DNA of 64,000 nucleotides, taken from positions 124,001 to 188,000 of the forward strand of contig SCUB01000007.1 of NCBI GenBank assembly GCA_004297465.1, in the 5' to 3' direction. Below are positions 16,935 through 26,284 of the stretch, piece by piece; the first letter of the stretch is position 1; every line of letters begins with the position of its first letter. The position numbers and the translations under genes are program-made. The DNA is from Xanthobacteraceae bacterium. GTDB taxonomy: Bacteria; Pseudomonadota; Alphaproteobacteria; Rhizobiales; Xanthobacteraceae. The notes below the pieces were generated by a model. The model was not told the origin of the DNA and made no database searches. It was given only the letters and a program-made list of their open reading frames with translations.

Positions 16935-16967
16935 TTTTCCCCTCTGAAAATGTTTCAGTGGGGAAAA
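16935..16967 (-). promoter_or_regulatory. palindrome occluding the luxI ribosome site
   Basis: The outer arms TTTTCCCC (16935-16942) and GGGGAAAA (16960-16967) and inner arms CTGAAA and TTTCAG form a 33-base symmetrical element with a three-base loop and one T-T mismatch. In luxI mRNA the 3' arm contains the ribosome site, which begins 13 bases before ATG and ends 7 bases before it. It may also act as a DNA operator. Confidence 0.75.
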
Positions 16968-16994
16968 TCTGGCCGGAAGGCGCGCGGCTAGGTA

Positions 16995-17010
16995 TTCTGG
17001 AATTCCAGAA
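16995..17010. promoter_or_regulatory. lux-box-like 16-bp perfect palindrome upstream of luxI
   Basis: TTCTGGAATTCCAGAA is a perfect dyad in the 84-base gap between the luxR stop and the luxI start, centred about 71 bases upstream of luxI. Its CTG...CAG form resembles operators of LuxR-type activators. The true spacing to a promoter is unknown. Confidence 0.55.
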
Positions 17011-17015
17011 GTTGA

Positions 17016-17753
17016 CTAGGCGATGAGTTTGGCGCGGATAGCCTCCGCGACGGCCTGAGTCCGGTTCACAACATCGAGTTTGCGGCAAGCATGGATGACG
17101 TGAGCTTCTACCGTGGTCGAAGAAATTAAAAGGATGTCTGAGATAACATCAGACGTTTTGCCTGCGGCGACCCATTTCAAGACTTCAACCTCGCGTGCCG
17201 TCAGACGTGGTGCTTTTCTCCCATCTGCCTGTGATGCGTTCTGTTTGGTTTGCTTGAGTGCCAGAGCACGGGCATGACCATAGATCGCAATCAGATGCAA
17301 CGCCGCGCGGTCCTCCGCGCCGAGTTCATACCTTGAGCCACCAAACGAAACTCCCGCCTGGTCGCCGGATTGCGTGTAAATGGGAACTGACAAGCCACCC
17401 TGGAGTCTGAACTCACGCGACTCCATCATCACAGCATGCGCGCATTTATCATTCTTTGGGCAGTAAGGCACTTCATGCCAAGCTACAGGCATTGTGGTCG
17501 AGCGCAGCTCGCGGATTACAGGATCAACCTGCAAATAATTTCTGCTAATGTAGCGATCATACCAGCCTTTAGGCCAGCTATGGAGCAAAACATACGGGTC
17601 TAGCTGTTTCTTTGTAGCCGGAAACCCGGCGACTATCACATGCTCAAGGCCGAAGTTCTTTCCCGCAGTGGAAAGTAATTCGCCCACCACCTCTACTGTT
17701 TCTGCCCTGTCTAATTTTTCAATGTATGAAAAAGAATAAGCAGCGCGATCCAT
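17016..17753 (-). CDS. LuxR-family autoinducer-binding transcriptional regulator
   Basis: This 245-residue protein pairs with luxI. The N-terminal autoinducer domain has every hallmark residue at a constant offset of seven from TraR/LuxR numbering: Trp64, Tyr68, Asp77, Pro78, Trp92 and Gly120. The C-terminal GerE-type helix-turn-helix (TAREVEVLKWVAAGKTSDVISDIL, then STTVEAHV) is complete. It should bind the lactone made by the neighbouring LuxI and act at a lux box. The start codon is ATG 17753 with GAAGGG upstream. The AT-rich leader (17754 to about 17940) has compositional features unlike the flanks. Confidence 0.93.
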   Translation of the reverse strand: MDRAAYSFSYIEKLDRAETVEVVGELLSTAGKNFGLEHVIVAGFPATKKQLDPYVLLHSWPKGWYDRYISRNYLQVDPVIRELRSTTMPVAWHEVPYCPKNDKCAHAVMMESREFRLQGGLSVPIYTQSGDQAGVSFGGSRYELGAEDRAALHLIAIYGHARALALKQTKQNASQADGRKAPRLTAREVEVLKWVAAGKTSDVISDILLISSTTVEAHVIHACRKLDVVNRTQAVAEAIRAKLIA

Positions 17754-17844
17754 GGAGGGGCATCCCTTCGAGCCTTCTCCTTTTTTGTCTTTTTATCGGC
17801 TGCTAAATGGAAATTGCTATTTATAAGAAAGAATTAGCGAGCAT

Positions 17845-18240
17845 TTGTTGTGTCAGCATCGCAAGGTGGTCAGTTTACCGTCAAGGCCAACCTTTAGTGG
17901 AATCACACAAATCAGAGTTGATATTAGTCACGGGAGCACTGGACGCGCCATCGATTTCGACAACAAGTGGTCGGTGCGCTGGGACGGCGGGCACGCGCCG
18001 CGCCAGCCCTCGCAGGAACACCTGCATCTATACCTGAAGGGAAACGCCTACCGCGTCATCCACCGCGACGGAACGAGCGGCGACCCGAGGATGGCCCTGC
18101 CAGACCCGTTGCGGCGTAAAATCGACGCGCTCGGGCTGGCGCCGCTCCCGCGATCGCAATATGCGGCGGAGGCGAGCATGCTCAATCTTTATGAGATCTT
18201 CGCGAGGAACATCGAAAGATTCGAGACGTCGCTGCCGTGA
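17845..18240 (+). CDS. hypothetical protein, possibly 5'-truncated
   Basis: An open frame of up to 131 residues begins only at a TTG, and no ATG occurs until residue 83, so the natural start has probably been lost. Composition changes sharply near 17940: AT-rich before, normal high-GC coding after. The body (NKWSVRWDGGHAPRQPSQEHLHLYL in spaced pieces, then GNAYRVIHRDGT and NLYEIFARNIERFE) reads like real protein but belongs to no family I recognise. It could be a relic at the edge of the inserted lux block. Confidence 0.4.
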   Translation: MLCQHRKVVSLPSRPTFSGITQIRVDISHGSTGRAIDFDNKWSVRWDGGHAPRQPSQEHLHLYLKGNAYRVIHRDGTSGDPRMALPDPLRRKIDALGLAPLPRSQYAAEASMLNLYEIFARNIERFETSLP

Positions 18241-18280
18241 CGGCAAAGAGGCTGGCGGGCAAAGCCGCCGAAGCCGCTAG

Positions 18281-19108
18281 CTAGAACCTCATGCCGAGGG
18301 CGCCGCGCACCGTGTTGATCTGCACATCGACCGGCGAGGCGAACCGCGTGTGCTCCCACTCGACGCGGGCGAACACGCCGCCGAACAGCATGAAGTCCAG
18401 TCCCAAGCCCGCGGCATAGCCATAGATGATGCGGTTGATCTGCGAGTCCGACGCCGTGATGGCGTAGCTGTAGGGCGGCGGCGGCGGCGAGGCGCTGCCG
18501 ACATAGGTGCCGTCCGCCGTCACCGTGGCGGAACGAATGAGATCGGCGCGGCCGATGGCGACGCCGCCGAACGCATACGGCAGATAGTCGCCCGTCGCCC
18601 ACGCCGCGCGGGCGCGGAAGCTCAGGATGTCCTTGACGGTCATGGCGGCGGTGCTGTCGACGGTCACCGTGTTCAGATAACCGTCGGAGGTCGTGAACAT
18701 GCGGGTCATCGAATCCGAAATGCCAGCCGCGAACTCGCTGTGCAGATAGTTGGCCTCGAGGCCGAGCACCGCCTCGCCCCACTGCCAGTTGTAGCCGGCG
18801 AAACCGCCGAAGCCGGAATTGCTGGTGGCCTTCTGTCCCATCAGTTGCCACTGCGAGACGGCGAATTCGTTCTCGATGGTAGTGTTGCGCAACAGAAAGG
18901 CGACAAGATCGCTGGTGCCGCTGGCGGAATCCATGTTGGCCGAGCCGTAGCTAGCCTGCCCGCCGACATAAGGGCCCTGCCAGATCACCTGGCGCGCCAC
19001 CGGCACATCGGCGATGTCGCCGCGCAGGATCGGCACGTCGAGCCACGACCCGGCTTCCGCCCCTTGCGCGATCCCAGCCAACACCATCGCCATCACGAAC
19101 CGGCGCAT
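18281..19108 (-). CDS. outer-membrane beta-barrel protein (Omp25/31-like porin family)
   Basis: This 275-residue protein starts at the ATG with GAGGAG seven bases upstream. It has a signal peptide (MRRFVMAMVLAGIAQGAEAG), then a barrel domain with the family's opening WQGPYVGGQASYG, repeated aromatic-glycine strands (GGFAGYNWQWGEAVLGLEANY, in the usual second hairpin), and a C-terminal Phe (ALGMRF), the outer-membrane insertion signal. A proline run (SPPPPPYSY) lies in a loop near residue 205. Barrels of this type are abundant structural proteins in Rhizobiales; no specific ligand is known. Confidence 0.85.
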   Translation of the reverse strand: MRRFVMAMVLAGIAQGAEAGSWLDVPILRGDIADVPVARQVIWQGPYVGGQASYGSANMDSASGTSDLVAFLLRNTTIENEFAVSQWQLMGQKATSNSGFGGFAGYNWQWGEAVLGLEANYLHSEFAAGISDSMTRMFTTSDGYLNTVTVDSTAAMTVKDILSFRARAAWATGDYLPYAFGGVAIGRADLIRSATVTADGTYVGSASPPPPPYSYAITASDSQINRIIYGYAAGLGLDFMLFGGVFARVEWEHTRFASPVDVQINTVRGALGMRF

Positions 19109-19188
19109 GACCAACTCCTCACCACCATTACTGCTCGGTCCGGATTATCGCGCGTTAACCTTAACCAATCCTTGTCGGCCAAGAAAAA

Positions 19189-19220
19189 GCGGCGCGGGAA
19201 ATGATCCCGCGCCGCCTTTT
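19189..19220 (-). terminator. intrinsic terminator after the 19246-20058 outer-membrane gene
   Basis: The perfect 10-bp arms GCGGCGCGGG and CCCGCGCCGC surround a 7-base loop, followed on the minus strand by TTTTTC. It lies 26 bases past the stop codon of the upstream barrel gene, separating it from the next one. Confidence 0.9.
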
Positions 19221-19245
19221 CGCCGTAACGGTCTTCAACCTCGCG

Positions 19246-20058
19246 TCAGCCCTTGCGCACCAGCGGCGGCGGCAGGAACATGGCCGGCGGCTCCAGCGTG
19301 AAGCGGACGCCGAGTTTCAGATCATGCGAGGTGATGTGGTTGAACGAGGTGCCGTTGCCGATCACCGGGTTGGTGCCGTCGAAGTTGAGCGTGTCGGCGG
19401 TCACTCCGCTGCCGAGATCGACATAGCGGTAGGCCAGTTCGATCACCGTGCTGGGGGTGACCTGATAGCCGAAGCCGGCATGCAGCGCCCAGGCGAAGTT
19501 CCACTTCGATTCACTCGGCGCCCAGCCACCGCCGCCCGCGATCAGGTTGAGATCGCGATAGTGGTCGATGGTCACGCGCGAGGTGCCGACGCCGACGCCG
19601 ACAAACGGCGTGACGTTGTACCAGGTGCCGAGATCGGCATAGAGGTTGGCGAGGAACAGCAGTTCCGATTTGCTGGCGGTGTAGGTGTTGGTGTTGATGG
19701 TGCCGCCGTTGTCGAAGCTGTCGAGAGCGTGGAAACTCGCCTTGCCGCGATACTCACCCGTGATGTCCGCGCGCAGCCAGCTGTTGAACTTGTAGCCGGC
19801 GCCGACACCGAAGATCGGCGCGCTGTCAAACCCGCCGCCATCGAGCCACTGGAACGAAGTCGCCGTATCCATCGTGACGTTGTGGATGTCGCTGAGCTTC
19901 TGGTTGCTCATGCCGATATCGCCGCGCAGATACCAGCCGCTGAATTCCACCGGCACCCGCATCGGAGGCGGCATCATCATGGGAAGATCGGCGGCGAACA
20001 CCGCCGACGACAGAAGCGACGCCGTTCCGGCGAGAAGGATGGATTTTACGCTACGCAT
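19246..20058 (-). CDS. outer-membrane beta-barrel protein
   Basis: This 270-residue protein has a clear signal peptide (MRSVKSILLAGTASLLSSAVFA, cleaved before ADLP). The mature domain starts with the barrel motif GWYLRGDIGMSNQ and has alternating strands such as AGYKFNSWLRADITGEY and ELAYRYVDLGSG. It ends DLKLGVRF plus a short Pro-rich tail, so the C-terminal Phe is not terminal. This is the same superfamily as the neighbour but a distinct protein. A 16-bp palindrome lies about 125 bases upstream of the start. Confidence 0.85.
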   Translation of the reverse strand: MRSVKSILLAGTASLLSSAVFAADLPMMMPPPMRVPVEFSGWYLRGDIGMSNQKLSDIHNVTMDTATSFQWLDGGGFDSAPIFGVGAGYKFNSWLRADITGEYRGKASFHALDSFDNGGTINTNTYTASKSELLFLANLYADLGTWYNVTPFVGVGVGTSRVTIDHYRDLNLIAGGGGWAPSESKWNFAWALHAGFGYQVTPSTVIELAYRYVDLGSGVTADTLNFDGTNPVIGNGTSFNHITSHDLKLGVRFTLEPPAMFLPPPLVRKG

Positions 20059-20180
20059 GGCTTCGTCCTTTTATCTGGTGAGGCCAGACGACCCGGCGGC
20101 TCACATCTGAAACCCGGGGCAGACGATGCCAGCAAATGCTTAAACAGCATTTAACCTTACTTTTTAACTGCGATTCTTAA

Positions 20181-20196
20181 GACGTGACGTCACGTC
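20181..20196. promoter_or_regulatory. 16-bp perfect palindrome upstream of the outer-membrane gene
   Basis: GACGTGACGTCACGTC is fully self-complementary. It lies between the end of the MFS gene and the start of the barrel gene (20058), so it is a plausible operator for the latter. No known regulator site is assigned. Confidence 0.45.
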
Positions 20197-20270
20197 AGCC
20201 GCGTGGCGACGCCACAGGCTTTAACAACCCGTTAAAGAAAGAGCCGAGGGAAACGCTGTCGGCGCGCGCT

Positions 20271-21515
20271 TCAGACGGCGGCGCGCAGCCGGTGCGGATC
20301 GGGCAGGAACACGGCGAACAGGCCGAGCGCCGGCAGCAACGCGCACACGCCGTAGACGAACTCGATGCCCTTGATGTCGGCGAGCTGACCAAGCGCGGCG
20401 GCCCCAAGCCCGCCCATGCCGAAGGCGAAGCCGAAGAAGAAGCCGGAGATCATGCCCACCTTGCGCGGCACCAACTCCTGTCCGAAAACGATGATAGCGG
20501 GCATCGCCGAGGCGATGATCAGCCCGATGACGACGGTGAGGATCGCGGTCCACATCAGGTCGGCATGCGGCAGCGCCAGCGTGAACGGCAGCACGCCGAG
20601 AATGGAAAACCAGATCACGTATTTGCGGCCGATGCGGTCACCGATCGGACCGCCGATCAGCGTGCCCGCCGCCACCGAGCCGAGGAACAGGAACAGGAGC
20701 AGTTGCGCGCTCTGCGTGGTGACGCCGAACTTGTGGATCAGGTAGAACGTGTAATAGCTCGACAGGCTGGCGAGATAGACCTGCTTCGACAGCACCAGCA
20801 GCACGAGAACGCCGATCCCGATCGCGACCTGGCGCCGCGACAGGCCATCATCGCCCTGCGCCGCGCGCCGCGCGGGGCGCGCGGCGGCGGTGACAATGCG
20901 CGGCTTGTACCAGCGGCCGACGTTCCACAGCACGATGATGGCGGTGATCGCCGCGAGCGAGAACAGGCCGATGCTGCCCTGTCCGTACGGCACCACGATG
21001 AGCGCTGCCAGAAGTGGCCCAGTGGCGGAGCCGAAATTGCCGCCGACCTGGAACACGGCTTGCGCAAAGCCCGGCCTGCCGCCCGAGGCGAGCCGCGCCA
21101 CGCGCGAGGATTCCGGATGGAATATCGAGGAACCGACCCCCACCAGCGCCACGGCGACGAGAATCAACCCGTACGCCTGCGCCTGCGACAGCGCCACGAT
21201 GCCGCAGAGCGTGAAGGCCATGCCGAACGCGAGCGAATAGGGCAGCGGCCGGCGGTCGGTGGCGGTGCCCACCACCGGCTGCAACAGCGAGGCCGTCACC
21301 TGATTGACCAGGGTGATGAGGCCGATCTGGGCGAAGTCGAGATGATAGACGCTCTTGAGCACCGGATAGATCGCCGGGATCAGCGACTGCATCAGGTCGT
21401 TGAGAAAGTGCGAGACGCTGATTCCGGCAAGCACCAGATAAGCCGGTCCGGCCTGCGCCGCAGTAGCTGTCGACGACGGCGCGCCTAATGCCTCGCCCCG
21501 CAAGGGTTTGTTCAC
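20271..21515 (-). CDS. MFS transporter, fosmidomycin-resistance (Fsr) type
   Basis: This 414-residue protein has 12 membrane segments. The N-terminal SHFLNDLMQSLIPAIYPVLK is the signature of the Fsr subfamily, and GSSIFHPESSRVARLASG is its conserved loop 4-5 region. E. coli Fsr exports fosmidomycin; natural substrates are unknown. The initiator ATG 21515 gives MNKPLRGEALGAP. It is followed by a 212-base gap containing the palindrome noted above. Confidence 0.85.
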   Translation of the reverse strand: MNKPLRGEALGAPSSTATAAQAGPAYLVLAGISVSHFLNDLMQSLIPAIYPVLKSVYHLDFAQIGLITLVNQVTASLLQPVVGTATDRRPLPYSLAFGMAFTLCGIVALSQAQAYGLILVAVALVGVGSSIFHPESSRVARLASGGRPGFAQAVFQVGGNFGSATGPLLAALIVVPYGQGSIGLFSLAAITAIIVLWNVGRWYKPRIVTAAARPARRAAQGDDGLSRRQVAIGIGVLVLLVLSKQVYLASLSSYYTFYLIHKFGVTTQSAQLLLFLFLGSVAAGTLIGGPIGDRIGRKYVIWFSILGVLPFTLALPHADLMWTAILTVVIGLIIASAMPAIIVFGQELVPRKVGMISGFFFGFAFGMGGLGAAALGQLADIKGIEFVYGVCALLPALGLFAVFLPDPHRLRAAV

Positions 21516-21615
21516 GCCGCTCTCTCTTTCGCCGCGAGGGCGCGTTCAGATCCTGCCCGCATGACGATGACGAGCGGATCGCTTCGACCTGTATCGAACC
21601 GGCCGCGCACGTCCA

Positions 21616-22092
21616 TCAATCCGACTCACCCACATGATGCTGCGAGTAGAGTTCCAGGCCGATACGGTTGACGAGATCGAGCTGGGTCTCGAGGAAATCG
21701 ATGTGATGCTCCTCATCGGTCATGATTTTGACGAACAACTCGCGCGTCACATAGTCCTTGACGGAAAAGGCATAGTCCGCCGACTCCTGGTACATGGTGC
21801 GCGCGGACAATTCGGCGCGCAGATCGCATTCCAGGATTTCCTTGACGTTCTGGCCGATATGCAGCGGATCGAGCACCTGCAAGTTGGGGAAGCCTTCGAG
21901 GAACAGGATGCGGTCGACCAGCTTGTCGGCGTGCTCCATCTCCTCGATCGATTCCTTGCGCCAGATCTTCGCCAGTCCCTTGAAACCCCAATTGTCGAAC
22001 AACCGGTAATGCAGCCAGTATTGGTTGATGGCGGTCAGTTCGGAACGCAGCGCCCGATTGAGCAACTCGATGACCTTCGGTTCGCCTTTCAT
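21616..22092 (-). CDS. bfr: bacterioferritin
   Basis: This 158-residue iron-storage protein forms a 24-subunit shell with haem at subunit interfaces and a di-iron ferroxidase centre. The start [15 protein letters not shown] is standard. The ferroxidase ligands are present: Glu in [11 protein letters not shown], Glu and His in [11 protein letters not shown], and Glu/His in [11 protein letters not shown]. The haem-ligating Met lies in the RILFLEG-containing helix region. ATG 22092 is chosen over a GTG five codons upstream. It follows bfd on the same strand. Confidence 0.95.
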   Translation of the reverse strand: MKGEPKVIELLNRALRSELTAINQYWLHYRLFDNWGFKGLAKIWRKESIEEMEHADKLVDRILFLEGFPNLQVLDPLHIGQNVKEILECDLRAELSARTMYQESADYAFSVKDYVTRELFVKIMTDEEHHIDFLETQLDLVNRIGLELYSQHHVGESD

Positions 22093-22217
22093 GGTGCATT
22101 CTCGCAAATGGCTGAAAGCAAATGTGACGTGTCACACGGGCTTTCTGTCTAACAGAATACCCATGCGCTATCCAGTTCACATCTGCGGGAAATGCGTGGC
22201 GAAAAAGCCGTCGGGGC

Positions 22218-22409
22218 TTATCCGCCACCTTGCCGGCACTGTCTCGCAACGTTCGCAACCTTGTTGACGGTCGGAGCGCAACGTCCGCAGCGCGGCTCGG
22301 CGCCGGCGCAGTTGTAGACATCCACCAGCCGGCGCGGCGGCACCTCCGCCGTGGCGACGGCGTTGTGGATGTCGTGATCGCTCATCACGTTGCAGGAGCA
22401 GACGATCAT
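22218..22409 (-). CDS. bfd: bacterioferritin-associated ferredoxin
   Basis: This 63-residue [2Fe-2S] protein reduces the iron core of bacterioferritin to release iron. The cluster cysteines are visible: MIVCSCNVMSD at the N-terminus, then CAGAEPRCGRC near residues 34-44. ATG 22409 gives the family-standard MIVCSCN. It is encoded upstream of bfr (125-base gap), the common bfd-bfr order. A Fur-type site lies 36-60 bases upstream of the start. Confidence 0.93.
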   Translation of the reverse strand: MIVCSCNVMSDHDIHNAVATAEVPPRRLVDVYNCAGAEPRCGRCAPTVNKVANVARQCRQGGG

Positions 22410-22444
22410 GGGTCGGCCTCGTTGCGATGGCCGAACATACATCA

Positions 22445-22469
22445 ATGATAGTCATTTGCAATTGCAAAG
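22445..22469 (-). promoter_or_regulatory. candidate Fur/iron-responsive operator upstream of bfd
   Basis: AATGATAGTCATT contains the dyad ATGA-TAG-TCAT, and the adjoining TTGCAATTGCAAA is a second dyad; together they resemble iron-box operators. Regulation of bfd by iron is well known in other bacteria. Which regulator acts here (Fur, Irr or RirA) is undetermined. Confidence 0.5.
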
Positions 22470-22604
22470 CATGGAATTTGGGTATGTTCCAAACTGCGGC
22501 CAGCCACCCCCGGGACCGTGCGTCAAGGCCCCCGGATGGCAGCGGATTCATAAGGTAGAATAAACACTTGGCCGCAAACCGGCGGCCGGGCGCGGCGGCT
22601 GGTG

Positions 22605-23948
22605 TCAGACCGCCGCCTGACCGAGCGCCGCCACCACCTGATCCACCACCTCCTCGATCAGGTTGCGGTCGTCGCCCTCGCCCATGACCCGGATCACCGG
22701 CTCGGTGCCGGAGGGCCGGATCAGCAGCCGCCCCTGGCCGTTGAGGCGCTTCTGGGCATCGCTGATGGCGGACTGCACCGAGGGATCGTCGAGCGGCATG
22801 CCGCTGCGGTAGCGCACGTTTCTGAGAATCTGCGGCAGCGGATCGTAGCGGTGGCAGACCTCCGACACCGGCTTGCCGAGCTTGCGCACCACGGCGAGCA
22901 ATTGCAGCGCCGCGACGAAGCCGTCGCCGGTGGTGGTGAAATCCGACAGAATGATGTGACCCGACGGCTCGCCGCCGACGTTGCAGTCGTTGGCCAGCAT
23001 CTGCTCCAGCACGTAGCGGTCGCCGACCGGCGTGCGGATGAGCTTGAGGCCGATGCCGGCCAGGAAGCGCTCAAGGCCGAGGTTGGACATCACCGTGGAG
23101 ACGATGCACGGCTGGGTCAGGCGGCCATCCTGCTTCCAGCTCTCGGCGATCACCGCCAGGAGCTGGTCGCCGTCGACAACGTGACCATGCTCGTCGACGA
23201 TCGCCACGCGGTCGGCATCGCCGTCGAGCGCGATACCGATGTCGGCGCGCAGCTCGCGCACCTTGCGGCCGAGCGCCTCCGGCGAGGTGGACCCGCAATC
23301 CTTGTTGATGTTGAAGCCGTCCGGCTCGACGCCGATCGAGATCACGTCGGCGCCCAGCTCCCACAGCGCTTCCGGCACCACCTTGTAGGCGGCGCCGTGG
23401 GCGCAATCGACCACGACGCGCAGGCCGTCGAGGCTGAGCGCGCGCGGCAGCGTGCGCTTGGCGAACTCGATGTAGCGGTCATGCACGCCGTCGATGCGGC
23501 GGGCGCGGCCGAGATCGGTGCTCTTGGCCAGCCGCTTGACGAGGCTGGTATCCATCAGCTTCTCGATCTGCAGCTCGACCTCGTCCGAGAGCTTGAAGCC
23601 GTCGGGCCCGAACAGCTTGATGCCGTTGTCGTCGAACAGGTTGTGCGAAGCCGAGATCATGACGCCGAGGTCGGCGCGCATCGAACGCGTCAGCATCGCC
23701 ACCGCGGGCGTCGGCATCGGGCCGAGCAGCAGCACGTCCATGCCGACCGACGTGAAACCCGCGACCAGCGCGGTCTCGATCATGTAGCCGGACAACCGGG
23801 TGTCCTTGCCGATGACGACACGATGACGATGCTCGCCGCGCTGGAACACCAGGCCGGCGGCCTGCCCGACCTTGAGCGCCAGCTCCGGCGTAATCACGCC
23901 GTTGGCGCGGCCGCGGATGCCATCCGTCCCAAAATATTTGCGAACCAT
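22605..23948 (-). CDS. glmM: phosphoglucosamine mutase
   Basis: This 447-residue enzyme interconverts glucosamine-6-phosphate and glucosamine-1-phosphate for peptidoglycan and LPS precursor synthesis. [13 protein letters not shown] is the family start. The phosphorylated serine is Ser101 in MISASHN. The Mg-binding loop is [10 protein letters not shown], the sugar-binding loop GEPSGHI, and the C-terminal phosphate loop [16 protein letters not shown] longer in-frame 5' extension lacks family similarity. It is not next to ftsH or folP here, unlike in many genomes. Confidence 0.97.
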   Translation of the reverse strand: MVRKYFGTDGIRGRANGVITPELALKVGQAAGLVFQRGEHRHRVVIGKDTRLSGYMIETALVAGFTSVGMDVLLLGPMPTPAVAMLTRSMRADLGVMISASHNLFDDNGIKLFGPDGFKLSDEVELQIEKLMDTSLVKRLAKSTDLGRARRIDGVHDRYIEFAKRTLPRALSLDGLRVVVDCAHGAAYKVVPEALWELGADVISIGVEPDGFNINKDCGSTSPEALGRKVRELRADIGIALDGDADRVAIVDEHGHVVDGDQLLAVIAESWKQDGRLTQPCIVSTVMSNLGLERFLAGIGLKLIRTPVGDRYVLEQMLANDCNVGGEPSGHIILSDFTTTGDGFVAALQLLAVVRKLGKPVSEVCHRYDPLPQILRNVRYRSGMPLDDPSVQSAISDAQKRLNGQGRLLIRPSGTEPVIRVMGEGDDRNLIEEVVDQVVAALGQAAV

Positions 23949-24251
23949 GAAACTTCTCAGCTCCGTTGCAGCCTGCCGGCCACCGGCCATGCCGGCGGGC
24001 TCCGTGGCGGCCATGGAGCCAACCCCCGAAAACGATCAAGCTTATGATCAAGGCTTATAAAGCTACCCTATCCGGACGGTGTTCACAAAATATGAGGGAA
24101 GATTGCAGGCAAAAAAGTCCGTCTGCATGCAATTTGCCTCCGTTTTCCAGATAGTTAACCGGAGACGGGATAACACGCGCGGACTTTTTTTCCGTCTCGC
24201 ATGCGCCCATGCTACCCTCGCGCCGCTTCACGTGGGGCAAGGGGAGATCCC
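23949..24251. other. intergenic region between glmM and the lldD-like gene
   Basis: This 303-base divergent region has an AT-rich centre (about 24040-24160), where both promoters are likely. It includes two imperfect copies of GATCAAG-CTTAT near 24037 and 24049. I see no gene or structured RNA in it. Confidence 0.45.
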
Positions 24252-25391
<1,140 letters not shown>

Positions 25392-25414
25392 TCCAGGCGG
25401 GGGCACCCGCAAGA

Positions 25415-26278
25415 TCAGTGCGAGACGAGATCGACCTCGACCAGCCGGCGCAGCTCCGCGGTGACGGTGGGGCGTCGGCCGAACCACAATTCGAAGCCGC
25501 GCACGGCCTGATGCAGCAGCATGCCGAGGCCGTCGGCAACACGCAGGCCGCGCGCGCGCGCCGCCTGCACCAGTTCCGTCTCCAGCGGCACATAGACGAG
25601 ATCGGCCACCACCGCCTGATCGGGCAGGCGGGCAACATCGACCGGCAGCGGCTCCTGGCCTTTCATGCCGAGCGAGGTGGTGTTGACGAAGAGATTCGCC
25701 CGCGGCAGCAGTTCCGGCAACTCATGCCATTCCACCGGATTGACCGCCTTGCCGAACGCCTCGCGCAGGGAGACCGCACGCATCGGCGTGCGGTTGACGA
25801 GATGGATGCGCCGGAAGCCGCACTCGATCAACGCGTAGACCACCGCGCGCGCCGCGCCGCCAGCGCCGAGCACCACCGCATCGCCAGCGGAATCCCAGCC
25901 CGGCGCGCAGTCATCGAGATTGTCGATGAAGCCTTCGACATCGGTGTTGGTCGAACACAGCACGCCGTTGTCGAACCACAACGTGTTGGCGGCGCCGACC
26001 GCGCGCGCCCGCGAATCCGGATTCGACAGCGCCAGCGCCTGCTCCTTGTGCGGGATGGTGACGTTGGCGCCGACATAACCGTTGGCGGAAAGCGCGGCGA
26101 TGAACGCGGCGAAGTCGTCGGGATGGACCGCTTCGGTGCGATAGTCGCCGTTGATGCCGAATTCACGCAGCCAGTAGCGATGGATGATCGGGGAGCGAGA
26201 ATGCGTAGCCGGCCAGCCGATCAGGCAGGCGGCGGGAGCGGTGGTGGTGATGGTGGTGGTGGATGCTGTCATCGTCAT
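25415..26278 (-). CDS. aroE: shikimate dehydrogenase
   Basis: This 287-residue enzyme reduces 3-dehydroshikimate with NADPH in aromatic amino acid synthesis. SRSPIIHRYWL and the catalytic Lys/Asp pair (NVTIPHKEQAL and TNTDVEGF) are present, together with the Rossmann loop VVLGAGGAARAVVYAL and NTTSLGMKG. The N-terminus begins with a Thr-rich stretch (TASTTTITTTAPAA) from a simple GGTG repeat in the DNA, so the true start could be slightly internal. The stop is 24 bases from the convergent lldD-like gene. Confidence 0.95.
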   Translation of the reverse strand: MTMTASTTTITTTAPAACLIGWPATHSRSPIIHRYWLREFGINGDYRTEAVHPDDFAAFIAALSANGYVGANVTIPHKEQALALSNPDSRARAVGAANTLWFDNGVLCSTNTDVEGFIDNLDDCAPGWDSAGDAVVLGAGGAARAVVYALIECGFRRIHLVNRTPMRAVSLREAFGKAVNPVEWHELPELLPRANLFVNTTSLGMKGQEPLPVDVARLPDQAVVADLVYVPLETELVQAARARGLRVADGLGMLLHQAVRGFELWFGRRPTVTAELRRLVEVDLVSH

Positions 26279-26284
26279 GGTCTG

